NCBI RefSeq assembly: GCF_035917275.1
Contig: NZ_CP108509.1
Span: 806,001-870,000, forward strand
DNA: 64,000 bases
Reading direction: 5' to 3'
DNA from: Streptomyces sp. NBC_01237
GTDB taxonomy: Bacteria > Actinomycetota > Actinomycetes > Streptomycetales > Streptomycetaceae
In this document: in pieces, positions 16,755-24,576 of the stretch
Layout of the letters: the number at the start of each line of letters is the position of its first letter
Numbering within the stretch: position 1 is the stretch's first letter
Program-made: the position numbers and the translations under genes
The notes under the pieces: generated by a model
Seen by the model: the letters and a program-made list of their open reading frames with translations, nothing else
Database searches by the model: none
Told to the model about the DNA's origin: nothing

Positions 16755-18083
16755 TCAGGTCCTCTCCAGAAGATCGGTCACCAGCGAAGCGAACCGGTCC
16801 AGACCGAGGTCGATCTTCTCCGGCGTGAGCGAGCTGCAGGACAGTCGCAGCTGCCGCAGACCGCCCCCTGCCGCGTAGAAGTGGTGCATCGGCGTCCAGA
16901 TGACCTTGTGCCGCTTGGCCGAGTAGGCGAGCAGGTCGTCGTCGGCGACGAACGGCACCGTGACGACCAGGAAGAATCCGCCGTCCGGTCGGTTCCAGGT
17001 GACCGGCGACGTTGTCGGGAACCGCGCGGCCAGCCCGTCGAGCAGATGCCGCAGCCGCTGTCCGTACCGCGCGGTGGCGTCCCGGTTCGCCTCGCGCAGA
17101 GCGAAGTCGCTCTCCAGCAGCCTGCCCCCGATGACCGCCTGCGCGATCGGCGGGGTATTGACCGTGATCATGCTCTTGATCTTCGAGAGCTCGTCGGCGA
17201 GGGTGCCGACGAGCTCTCCGTCCCGCACGACCGGCTGCTCCGCCACCACGAACCCGATCCGGGCACCGGGCAGGGCGGTCTTGGCGTACGAGCCGAGATA
17301 GACGACCCGATGGCCCGTGTCCAGCGACTTGAGCGTCGGCTTCGGGGGCGCGCCGTCACCGAAGAAGCCGTACGGGTTGTCCTCGATGAGCAGGATGTCC
17401 AGCTCCGCGGCCAGTTCCAGCAACCGGTGCCGGGTCGGTACGTCGAGACTCAGTCCGGTCGGATTGGCGAAGTCGGGCACCAGATAGCAGGCCCGGGGCC
17501 GCAGTCCGGCCTCGCGTGCGCCGCGCACCTTGGCCGCCAGGTCGTCCAGGTCGATGCCGCCGGAGCCGCTGTCGACCGGCACGAGGGGCATATCGACCAG
17601 ACGGGCCGCGCCGGTGATGCCCACATAGGCCGGCGAGGTCGCCAGGAGCACATCGCGGTCACCGGCGCGCAGCGCGCGCAGCACCAGGACCATGGCCTCC
17701 TGACAGCCGACGGTCACCAGGATCGACTCCGGGTCGACGTGGATGTTCTCGTCGGTCACCAGGTTGCGCGCCACCAGGTCCTGGATCACCCCTTTCGTCG
17801 CGCCGTACTGGTAGAGCCGGTTGCGGGCCACCTCCGCGCCGTGGGGCGTGCCGTCGGTGACGTACGCGGTCCAGGTACGCAGAAAGCGGTGGACGTCCTC
17901 CACCGAGAAGGCGCCCGGGTCCGGCCGTCCGGCCGCGAAGGAGACCGCGTCCGGGTACCGGTCGGACACCTCGTTCAGCAGGTTCATCGACAGCAGCGCC
18001 GGATCGGACAGCGACCCGTGCAGGTCGGCCAGGTCCATCACCGCCCCGGGGCGTGCCGTCCGGGCAGCGGACGACTCGGTCAT
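16755..18083 (-). CDS. hpgT: 4-hydroxyphenylglycine aminotransferase
   Basis: 442 residues from ATG 18083, which overlaps the Hmo stop (ATGA). A fold-type I aminotransferase closely resembling glycopeptide HpgT: ADLHGSLSDPALLSMNLLNE, DAVSFAAGRPDPGAF, LVTVGCQEAMVLVLRAL, YLVPDFANPTG, LLIEDNPYGFFG, and the PLP-lysine block YLGSYAKTALPGARIGF (Lys near 266). It transaminates 4-hydroxyphenylglyoxylate to L-4-hydroxyphenylglycine, usually with tyrosine as donor. It completes the trio HmaS-Hmo-HpgT. Confidence 0.92.
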   Translation of the reverse strand: MTESSAARTARPGAVMDLADLHGSLSDPALLSMNLLNEVSDRYPDAVSFAAGRPDPGAFSVEDVHRFLRTWTAYVTDGTPHGAEVARNRLYQYGATKGVIQDLVARNLVTDENIHVDPESILVTVGCQEAMVLVLRALRAGDRDVLLATSPAYVGITGAARLVDMPLVPVDSGSGGIDLDDLAAKVRGAREAGLRPRACYLVPDFANPTGLSLDVPTRHRLLELAAELDILLIEDNPYGFFGDGAPPKPTLKSLDTGHRVVYLGSYAKTALPGARIGFVVAEQPVVRDGELVGTLADELSKIKSMITVNTPPIAQAVIGGRLLESDFALREANRDATARYGQRLRHLLDGLAARFPTTSPVTWNRPDGGFFLVVTVPFVADDDLLAYSAKRHKVIWTPMHHFYAAGGGLRQLRLSCSSLTPEKIDLGLDRFASLVTDLLERT

Positions 18084-19189
18084 CGCGCCTCCCGTTCGTT
18101 CGTTCCGGGCGCCCACCGCACGCCCAGCCGCCCGGCCGCGTCCACGTGCGGCGCGCCGGCGAGGGCCATCGACACCTCCAGTTCGGTGCGCAGCAGTTCC
18201 AGCGCCCCCCTCACGCCCTGCTCGCCGCCGGAGGCCAGTCCCCACAGGACCGGCCGGCCGAGCAGCACGCCGGAAGCACCGAGGGCCAGCGCGCGCAGCA
18301 CGTCGGTGCCGCTGCGCACACCGCTGTCCAGCAGCACCTCGCACGCGTCGCCGACCTCTTCCCGGATCGCCGGCAGGGCCAGGAGGCTGGGTACGGCGCC
18401 GTCCAGTTGCCGGCCGCCGTGATTGGACACCACCAGGCCGTCCGCGCCGAGGTCCACCGCGCGCCGCGCGTCCGCCGGGTCGAGAACTCCCTTGAGCACC
18501 AGCGGTAATCGCGTCCGTCGCCGGACCCATTCCAGGTCGGACCAGGACAGTGTGGGGTCGATCACCGCGGCCGCGTGCCCGCCGACGCTCTGCCCGGCGC
18601 CGCGTTGGGTGTCGGCCAGGTTCACCGGTGCGGCGTGCGCGGGCACGGCGAACCCGTTGCGCAGATCGCGCAGCCGTCGGCCCATGAACGGAACGTCCAC
18701 GGTGAGGATCAGGGCGCGGGCGCCCAGCCGTTCGGCCTCCCCGATCAGCCACTCGGTGCGGGCCCGGTCGCGCAGCCAGTAGAGCTGGAAGAACAGGTCA
18801 CCGCCGGAGCCGGACAGTTCGTCCAGCGGGCAGCCGGCCAGGGTCGCCGCCGTGAAGGGGATGCCGGCCGCCGCCGCCGCACGGGACACCGCGGGTTCGC
18901 CGTCCGGGTGCACCACCGAGTGGAACGCCATCGGCGCCACCGCGACGGGCATCGACGTGGGCGCCCCCAGCAGGGTGGTCGTGGTGTCGGCGGTGTCCAC
19001 CCCGGACAGGACGCGAGGGACCAGGTGACACCGGTCGAACGCGGCCCGGTTGGCGTCCAGCGTCGACTCGCGGCCGCTTCCGCCGGCCACGAAGTCGTAC
19101 ACCTCGGGCGGCAGCACGGCGCGGGCCCGGTCCTCGATGTCGGAGAGGGTGAGCGGATCCGCCGCCAGGACGGCCTGTCCGCCGGTCAC
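18080..19189 (-). CDS. hmo: 4-hydroxymandelate oxidase, FMN-dependent
   Basis: 369 residues of the FMN alpha-hydroxyacid oxidase family (glycolate oxidase/mandelate dehydrogenase). Seen: PPEVYDFVAGGSGRE at the N-terminus, VAVAPMAFHSVVHPDGE, FFQLYWLRDR, LTVDVPFMGRRLRDLRNGF, VLKGVLDPADA, the catalytic VSNHGGRQLDG block near 250 (His base and Arg), and LLDSGVRSGTDVLRALALGA for FMN phosphate. It oxidises 4-hydroxymandelate to 4-hydroxyphenylglyoxylate. Start and stop overlap both neighbours by four bases, showing tight coupling in the hydroxyphenylglycine set. Confidence 0.92.
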   Translation of the reverse strand: MTGGQAVLAADPLTLSDIEDRARAVLPPEVYDFVAGGSGRESTLDANRAAFDRCHLVPRVLSGVDTADTTTTLLGAPTSMPVAVAPMAFHSVVHPDGEPAVSRAAAAAGIPFTAATLAGCPLDELSGSGGDLFFQLYWLRDRARTEWLIGEAERLGARALILTVDVPFMGRRLRDLRNGFAVPAHAAPVNLADTQRGAGQSVGGHAAAVIDPTLSWSDLEWVRRRTRLPLVLKGVLDPADARRAVDLGADGLVVSNHGGRQLDGAVPSLLALPAIREEVGDACEVLLDSGVRSGTDVLRALALGASGVLLGRPVLWGLASGGEQGVRGALELLRTELEVSMALAGAPHVDAAGRLGVRWAPGTNEREAR

Positions 19190-20196
19190 GCCCGGTCCTG
19201 TCGCTCGACCGCCTCGTACAGCTTGCGGATGTTGTTGCTGCCGAACGTGGTCGCGCCGCGGCGTTCGATGATCTCCATGAAGAGGGTGCGGCGCGGGTGC
19301 TCGGACCGGGTGAAGATCTGGAACAGCTCACCGTCGTGATCCCGGTCGACGAGCACGCTGTGCTCGCGCAGCTCCGACACCGGATGGCCGGAGGACCCGT
19401 GCCGCTGTTCGAGGTTCTCGTAGTAGGTGTCGGGCGTGGACAGGAACCGCACGCCGGCGGTGCCGAGATCGGCCACCGCGTCCACGATGTCCGGCACCGC
19501 GAAGGCCAGGTGCTGCACACCGCTGCCGCCGTGCTTCTTCAGGAAGTCGTCGATCTGGCCAGGGGCGGCACCGCTCATGGGCTGGAGCAGCGTCAGCGTC
19601 ACCCGCCCGCACGGGCTCTGCACCACCTTGGACTGCATGGCCTGCGCGCCGACGTGGATGTCCTCCTCGAACACCACCTGCCAGCCCAACAGCCGCCGGT
19701 AGGACTCGACGGTTCGCTCCAGTTCACCGTTCTCCACGCAGACCGCGATGTGGTCGACGCACAGCAGGTGCCGCTCGGCCGGCGCCGTGGGCCCCGTGGT
19801 CTCCTCGGTGCGCACCGGTGCGATACCGGGCAGCGACCAGGGTCCACCGGCGGGCCGGCTCACAAAGGTGTGCGTCACGTCGCCGAAGGCTTCGAGCACC
19901 GTGGGGTCCGGCTCGTCCACCAGCAGGGCGATGTCACTCACGCCGTCGCCGTGCCGGGTGGTGAACAGGGTGGCGGGATGGTCGTCGGTGCGGCCCTCCA
20001 GCAGCACCAGGACGACGTCCCGCTGCCGCACCGCCACGGCGGTGAACTCCGGGGTGTCCCCGGCGGCGATCACCTCGAAGCCGTAGCGGTCGACGAACTC
20101 GGCCGCACGGGCGCGGGCGTCACCGACGGAGAGTGTGATGTGGTCGATGCCGGCGTCGACGGCGTGCTGATTTCTGGTCTGGGGTGCGGACGACAC
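19186..20196 (-). CDS. hmaS: 4-hydroxymandelate synthase
   Basis: 336 residues from GTG 20196, preceded by GGGGGAATTC; upstream ATGs lack such a site. Two vicinal-oxygen-chelate domains related to HPPD. The iron ligands are visible as VDHIAVC (His near 147), VQHLAF (His near 227) and FMEIIE (Glu near 309). The QSKVVQSPCGRVTLTLLQP and GQIDDFLKKHGGSGVQH blocks and the end FGSNNIRKLYEAVE match HmaS more closely than HPPD. It converts 4-hydroxyphenylpyruvate and O2 to 4-hydroxymandelate and CO2. First gene of the leftward operon. No prephenate dehydrogenase is nearby, so the precursor must come from primary metabolism. Confidence 0.93.
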   Translation of the reverse strand: MSSAPQTRNQHAVDAGIDHITLSVGDARARAAEFVDRYGFEVIAAGDTPEFTAVAVRQRDVVLVLLEGRTDDHPATLFTTRHGDGVSDIALLVDEPDPTVLEAFGDVTHTFVSRPAGGPWSLPGIAPVRTEETTGPTAPAERHLLCVDHIAVCVENGELERTVESYRRLLGWQVVFEEDIHVGAQAMQSKVVQSPCGRVTLTLLQPMSGAAPGQIDDFLKKHGGSGVQHLAFAVPDIVDAVADLGTAGVRFLSTPDTYYENLEQRHGSSGHPVSELREHSVLVDRDHDGELFQIFTRSEHPRRTLFMEIIERRGATTFGSNNIRKLYEAVERQDRA

Positions 20197-20451
20197 GAAT
20201 TCCCCCAAGGATCGATAATCGGTTTCAACGGCGGGAACAAGAATTTCCAGATCCCGGTACCGCGACGAAAAAACGCTACGGACGGGCACGGAAGAATGTC
20301 AATGCACCCTGCTGGGAGCCGCCCAACAGTGCGGAACACCCCTTCCCGCACCTGGGTACCGGGGTATCCGCTATGGGGTTCGTAGGGGTTGCGCGCGCCA
20401 CCGCGGCGGGTGAATATGCGTGCGATCGAAGCTGCGGACAAGGAGCGGTAC
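20197..20451. promoter_or_regulatory. divergent promoter region between hmaS and the discrete adenylation gene
   Basis: 255 bases without a gene between diverging starts. For the rightward gene, TATGGGGTTCG is followed by TAGGGGTTG (20372-20391), an 11-base-spaced direct repeat sharing its core with the mbtH and NRPS promoters. An AT-rich patch near 20260-20295 may serve hmaS. Confidence 0.5.
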
Positions 20452-21903
20452 GTGCTGATTCATCAGGCACTCGACGAGCGCGCGGCAGAATACGGCGGCC
20501 ATATTGCACTGATGGGCGACAATGGCCCGGTCACTTATTCCCAGCTTGTTTCGGCGGCAGATTCGTATGCGGCCTCACTGGTCGAGGCAGGGGTGGGACC
20601 GGGCTGCCTGGTGCCGGTTCGCATCGCCCGATCGGCCCGTATGGTGACGTTGCTGCTGGCCGTGCTGAAGACGGGTGCGGCGTACTGCCCCATCGATGTG
20701 AAGTGGCCGGACGAGCGCGTACGGGAACTGCTGCGCCTGCTGCGGGCACCACTCTTCGTCACGGACACACCGCTCGCCGGCGCACCGTGCTGGATCCCAC
20801 CGTCCGCACCCGCACCCGGGTCCCGGACGGTCCGGGCGGACATCGGGCCGGACGACCCGGCCTGTGTCTTCTTCACCTCCGGCAGCACCGGCGCCCCCAA
20901 GGGCGTGGTGACTCCGCACCGGGCCGTGCTGCGGCTCTTCGACAGCGGCCCCCTGGCGGCCTTCGGCCCCGGGCGGGTGCTGCCGCAACTCGCCCCGGTC
21001 GGCTGGGACGCCTGCGGACTGGAGCTGTGGGGCATGCTGTGCCGGGGCGGCACCGTGGTGCTGCCGGACGAGGACCATCTGCTGCCGGACGCCCTGCGCG
21101 ACCTGATCGCACGACACGGCGTGAACACCCTCGTCCTGGTCGCCTCCGTGGTGAACCTGCTGGTACGGCTGGATCCCGACTGCTTCCGGGGGATCGATCT
21201 GATGTTCATCGGTGGCGAACGTCTGGCACCCGAGCCCGTGCGCGCACTGCTGCTGTGCCATCCGGACACGACCGTCCACAACTGTTACGGCCCGGTGGAG
21301 AGTTTCGCCTTCGCCACCATGCATCACATCCGGCCCGAGGACTGCGACCGGGCGCAGGGCGTGCCCATCGGGCGGCCGGTGCCCGGCACGGAGATCCACC
21401 TGATCGACGGCGAGCTCTGCGTCGCGGGCTCGGGGCTGGCCCAGGGATACCTGCGCGACCCGGAGCGCACCGCCGAGCGGTTCGTCACCGTCGATGTCCG
21501 TGGTGTGCCGACAAGGGTCTACCGCACCGGTGACCGCGCGGTACGCGACGCCGAGGGAGTGCTGCACTTCCTGGGCCGTGCCGACCGGCAGGTGAAGATC
21601 CGCGGATACCGGGTGGAGCTGGGCGAGGTGGAGAGCCACGCCGCGGGCCGCGCCGGTGTGCGCGACTGTGTGGCGGTGGCGCTGTCCGGCCGGAGCGGCG
21701 CGTACGAACGTCTGGCGCTGGCCTTCACCGGCGAGGCGGACCCCGACCGGGTGCGCGCGCAGCTGCGCGACCGGCTCCCCGGCCATCTGGTGCCCGATCT
21801 GGTGCGCCGCCTCCACGACCTCCCCCACAACGCCAACGGCAAGGTCGATCACCGAGCCTTGACCGAGCTGCTGCTCGCGTCCCGTCCCCAGGAAAGGGGC
21901 TGA
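20452..21903 (+). CDS. discrete NRPS adenylation enzyme
   Basis: 483 residues from GTG 20452, placed six bases after AAGGAG; this is preferred over TTG 20389 or ATG 20416. Only an adenylation domain is present: A3 [15 protein letters not shown]5 NCYGPVES, A7 YRTGDRAVR, A8 RGYRVELGEVE, A10 HNANGKVDH. No carrier domain is fused; a free carrier protein is encoded at 24164. Specificity positions read by eye give D-A-L-V-F-G-C-A-F-K, which I do not recognise. It should activate an amino acid and load it on the free carrier for modification by the intervening methyltransferase and P450. The next gene starts three bases after its stop. Confidence 0.9.
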   Translation: MLIHQALDERAAEYGGHIALMGDNGPVTYSQLVSAADSYAASLVEAGVGPGCLVPVRIARSARMVTLLLAVLKTGAAYCPIDVKWPDERVRELLRLLRAPLFVTDTPLAGAPCWIPPSAPAPGSRTVRADIGPDDPACVFFTSGSTGAPKGVVTPHRAVLRLFDSGPLAAFGPGRVLPQLAPVGWDACGLELWGMLCRGGTVVLPDEDHLLPDALRDLIARHGVNTLVLVASVVNLLVRLDPDCFRGIDLMFIGGERLAPEPVRALLLCHPDTTVHNCYGPVESFAFATMHHIRPEDCDRAQGVPIGRPVPGTEIHLIDGELCVAGSGLAQGYLRDPERTAERFVTVDVRGVPTRVYRTGDRAVRDAEGVLHFLGRADRQVKIRGYRVELGEVESHAAGRAGVRDCVAVALSGRSGAYERLALAFTGEADPDRVRAQLRDRLPGHLVPDLVRRLHDLPHNANGKVDHRALTELLLASRPQERG

Positions 21904-21905
21904 CG

Positions 21906-22919
21906 ATGACCACGTACACCGAGACCACCGACAAGATCGTGGAGGACTACCTCACCCTCGTCGACGACAGCATGGTCGCGGTGCTGCCGCACGCCTTGCG
22001 CATCGCCGTCGAACTCGGCGTCGCCGATGTGATGGACTCCTCGGCCACACAGCCCGTAGCGGCCACGGCGAGCCTGATCGACGCCGCCCCGGACGCCCTG
22101 GGCCGGCTGCTGTCCGCACTGGCCGCGGCCGGATTCTTCGCCGGCGACTCCGCCACCGGCTTCCGGCTGACCGCGCTCGGCGCGAGGCTGCGACGGGACC
22201 ACCCGCGCAGCCTCTCCGCGTCACTGGTCAATGCCGAGAGCCAGTTGGCCTGGCTGCGAGCCACGGACACCTTCCGTACCGGTGCGGCGTCCTTCGACGG
22301 CGACGGCGGGGGCGACTTCTTCGGTGTCAAGAACACCCGCCGTGGCGCGAACGTCGCGTTCCTGCGCCGGATGCGGGAACGTACCGGTCGTCTGTACCGG
22401 CAGGCGGCCGAGGCCGTCGACTGGTCGCGGTCGGAGGTCATCCTGGACATCGGCGGTGCCGACGGCTTCCTCCTGGGAGAGATCCTCTCGGTGGCCCCGC
22501 ACGCGAGCGGCATTCTGTTCGACCGCCCCACGGTGATCGACGAGGTGAACCTCCGCGGCGGTGTGCCCGGTTGCCGCGCCGTGCCGGGTGACTTCTTCGC
22601 CGCGGTGCCCACCGGCGCGGACACCCACCTTCTGTGCAGCGTCCTGCACGACTGGACCGACGACCAGGCGGTGGACATCCTGCGGTCGAGCCGTCGCGCG
22701 CTGGCGGCCGGCGGCCGGCTGGTGGTGATCGAGATGCTGGTACCGGAGGACGGCGCCCAGCACATCAGCCGCTGGAGCGACCTCGGCATGATGGTCCTCA
22801 CCGGCGGCCGGGAACGCGGCCTGGCCGGGTTCACCCGGCTCCTGGAGGCCGCCGGCTACCGGATGAACCACGTCTCGGCGATCCCGGGGTCGCCGTTCTC
22901 CGCGATCGAGGCGCGCTGA
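21906..22919 (+). CDS. SAM-dependent methyltransferase (O-methyltransferase family 2)
   Basis: 337 residues with a dimerisation winged helix (about 15-90; VLPHALRIAVELGVADVM) and a methyltransferase fold (SEVILDIGGADGFLLGEIL as the SAM loop near 180; LLCSVLHDWTDDQAVDILR; GGRLVVIEMLVPED). The HDW block contains the His-Asp pair typical of plant-type O-methyltransferases in actinomycete clusters. It has a good ribosome site (GGAAAGGGG) and sits between the adenylation enzyme and the P450. Likely methylates a hydroxyl on the carrier-bound amino acid or later on the peptide. Confidence 0.88.
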   Translation: MTTYTETTDKIVEDYLTLVDDSMVAVLPHALRIAVELGVADVMDSSATQPVAATASLIDAAPDALGRLLSALAAAGFFAGDSATGFRLTALGARLRRDHPRSLSASLVNAESQLAWLRATDTFRTGAASFDGDGGGDFFGVKNTRRGANVAFLRRMRERTGRLYRQAAEAVDWSRSEVILDIGGADGFLLGEILSVAPHASGILFDRPTVIDEVNLRGGVPGCRAVPGDFFAAVPTGADTHLLCSVLHDWTDDQAVDILRSSRRALAAGGRLVVIEMLVPEDGAQHISRWSDLGMMVLTGGRERGLAGFTRLLEAAGYRMNHVSAIPGSPFSAIEAR

Positions 22920-22925
22920 CCGACG

Positions 22926-24140
22926 ATGGACATCGACCTGCTCACGCCGGATGTCTTCGCCGGACAACGGCATCTGGACCAGCTCGCGGCTGTACGCGCC
23001 CGTCCGGGCCTGACCTGGCACCCGGAGCCGGACGGTCCCGGGTTCTGGGTGGCCGCCCGGTACGACGACGTCCAGACGGTGCTGGGCGATCCGGCCACGT
23101 TCAGTTCCCGCGCCGGCATCAGGCTCGGCGGATCGGACGAGGCGGCCCGCCTGGTCGCCGACCGGATGATGGTGGTCAGCGACCCGCCGCGGCACGGCCG
23201 TATCCGCCGCGTGGTGGGCGCGCCGTTCACCCCGGCGGCGCTGCTTCGCTGGCACGACCGGATCGTCGCGGGCGTCACCGACCTGGTGGACGAGGTGGTC
23301 GGGACGGATGTCGCCGGACCCCTGGGGGATCGGCCGGACAAGGCGGCCGGGCCGCTGGTCCGGGACGCCGTCGGTGACCTGACCCAGCGCCTGCCCAACC
23401 AGGTCATCTGCGCCATGATGAACCTGCCCCGGGCGGACTGGCCGTTGATCGGCAGACTCACCACCGACGGTCTGGACTCCCCCGACCCCATCGACCGGCT
23501 GGACGCCAACGCCGAGATCTTCGGCTACTTCGCCGACCTGATCGACCGGCGGCGCGCCCGCCCCGGCGACGACCTCATCAGCGCACTGCTCGCGGCCGGC
23601 GGCGACCTGACCGACGAGGAGCTGCTGATCAACTGCAGCGGAGTGCTGACCGGTGCCAGCGAGACCGTCCGGTACGCGGCGGCCGGAGCGCTGCTGGTCT
23701 TCGGCGACCGGCCCGATCTGTGGGCGGCGCTGCGCGCGTCACCGGAGTTGCTGCCCACCACCGTCGAGGAGGTCCTGCGCTGGACCAGCCCGGGCCTGCA
23801 CGGGCTGCGTACGGTGACCCGCCCGGTGACGGTCTCCGGCAGCGATCTGCTCCCCGGCGAGCGGGTGACCGCCTGGCTCTGCTCGGCCAACCGCGACCCG
23901 GCGGTCTTCCCCGACCCGGACACCTTCCGGCCCGACCGCACCCCCAACCGGCATGTCGCGTTCGGCTGGGGCCCCCACGTCTGCGTCGGGTCCCGGGTCG
24001 CCAGGCTGGAGCTGACCGCCCTGCTGACCGCGCTGATCCGCCGAGTGCGCACGATAGCCCCGGCCGGCAGGCCGGTGTGGAGCACCGGCAACTTCATCCA
24101 TGGACTGACCAGCCTGCCGGTGCGACTGAGCCCGGCGTGA
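22926..24140 (+). CDS. cytochrome P450 monooxygenase
   Basis: 404 residues. Haem loop FGWGPHVCVGSRVARLEL with the ligand Cys; the I-helix oxygen motif is GASETV; ETVRY and the K-helix EEVLRW (ExxR) are present; DPPRHGRIRRVV is the C-helix heme-propionate block. Class I bacterial P450 needing external ferredoxin and reductase, none of which is encoded nearby. Embedded in the adenylation-methyltransferase-P450-carrier operon, it fits the NovI/NikQ pattern of hydroxylating an aminoacyl carrier protein. Beta-hydroxylation is the commonest outcome, but the regiochemistry cannot be read from sequence. Confidence 0.9.
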   Translation: MDIDLLTPDVFAGQRHLDQLAAVRARPGLTWHPEPDGPGFWVAARYDDVQTVLGDPATFSSRAGIRLGGSDEAARLVADRMMVVSDPPRHGRIRRVVGAPFTPAALLRWHDRIVAGVTDLVDEVVGTDVAGPLGDRPDKAAGPLVRDAVGDLTQRLPNQVICAMMNLPRADWPLIGRLTTDGLDSPDPIDRLDANAEIFGYFADLIDRRRARPGDDLISALLAAGGDLTDEELLINCSGVLTGASETVRYAAAGALLVFGDRPDLWAALRASPELLPTTVEEVLRWTSPGLHGLRTVTRPVTVSGSDLLPGERVTAWLCSANRDPAVFPDPDTFRPDRTPNRHVAFGWGPHVCVGSRVARLELTALLTALIRRVRTIAPAGRPVWSTGNFIHGLTSLPVRLSPA

Positions 24141-24163
24141 GCCCGCCAAGGAGCTGATGGACG

Positions 24164-24400
24164 ATGGGTACCACCGAAATCTCCGAGATCTGGCAGGAGG
24201 TTCTGGGCGTCCCGGTCGGGGACGACGACGACTTCTTCGCCCTGGGCGGTCAGTCACTGGCCGCCATGGAGGTGGTGGCCGCGGTGCGCAGGCGCCTCGG
24301 CATCACGGTCCGGGTCCGGGTCCTGCTCGAACACCCCGTGCTGGCGGACTTCGCCGGCCAGCTCGCCCGGTCCGGGGAACGGTCCCCGGACAGGGCCTGA
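24164..24400 (+). CDS. free-standing peptidyl carrier protein
   Basis: 78 residues, one PCP domain: ISEIWQEVLGVPVGDDDDFF, the phosphopantetheine site LGGQSLAAMEV (Ser near 33), and a C-terminal helix ending AGQLARSG. ATG 24164 has AAGGAG upstream. As the last gene of the discrete operon it is the expected partner of the adenylation enzyme at 20452 and the on-carrier substrate of the P450. Transfer to the NRPS would need a condensation domain accepting it in trans, since no aminoacyl transferase is seen. Confidence 0.9.
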   Translation: MGTTEISEIWQEVLGVPVGDDDDFFALGGQSLAAMEVVAAVRRRLGITVRVRVLLEHPVLADFAGQLARSGERSPDRA

Positions 24401-24412
24401 CAACCCGGTCCG

Positions 24413-24451
24413 CAGGACGGCGGGAGCGGATTCCTCGCTCCCGCCGTCCTG
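24413..24451. terminator. bidirectional hairpin between convergent operons
   Basis: Perfect 16-base stem CAGGACGGCGGGAGCG / CGCTCCCGCCGTCCTG (24413-24428, 24436-24451) with a 7-base loop. It lies 12 bases after the carrier-protein stop and between it and the convergent NRPS gene. Confidence 0.8.
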
Positions 24452-24512
24452 TACGTGCGCTCCCACCGTCCTGTACGTACGCTCCCACCATCCTGTACGT
24501 ACGCTCGCCCGG
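24447..24512. repeat. three tandem 22-base repeats
   Basis: Three head-to-tail copies of a 22-base unit starting TCCTGTACGTACGCTCCCAC (24447, 24469, 24491), with one to four differences between copies. Each contains the self-complementary GTACGTAC or a one-base variant. The first copy overlaps the terminator arm. There are no spacers, so it is not a CRISPR array. Confidence 0.75.
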
Positions 24513-24576
24513 CCTCGCGTTCACACGCCTCCCGGCAAGCCCGCGGGCACGGACTCCGGTGGGCCGGGGTGGCTTC

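Noticed and set aside
24447..24512. CRISPR array
   Set aside because: The repeats are directly tandem without spacers, only three copies, and no cas genes are present.
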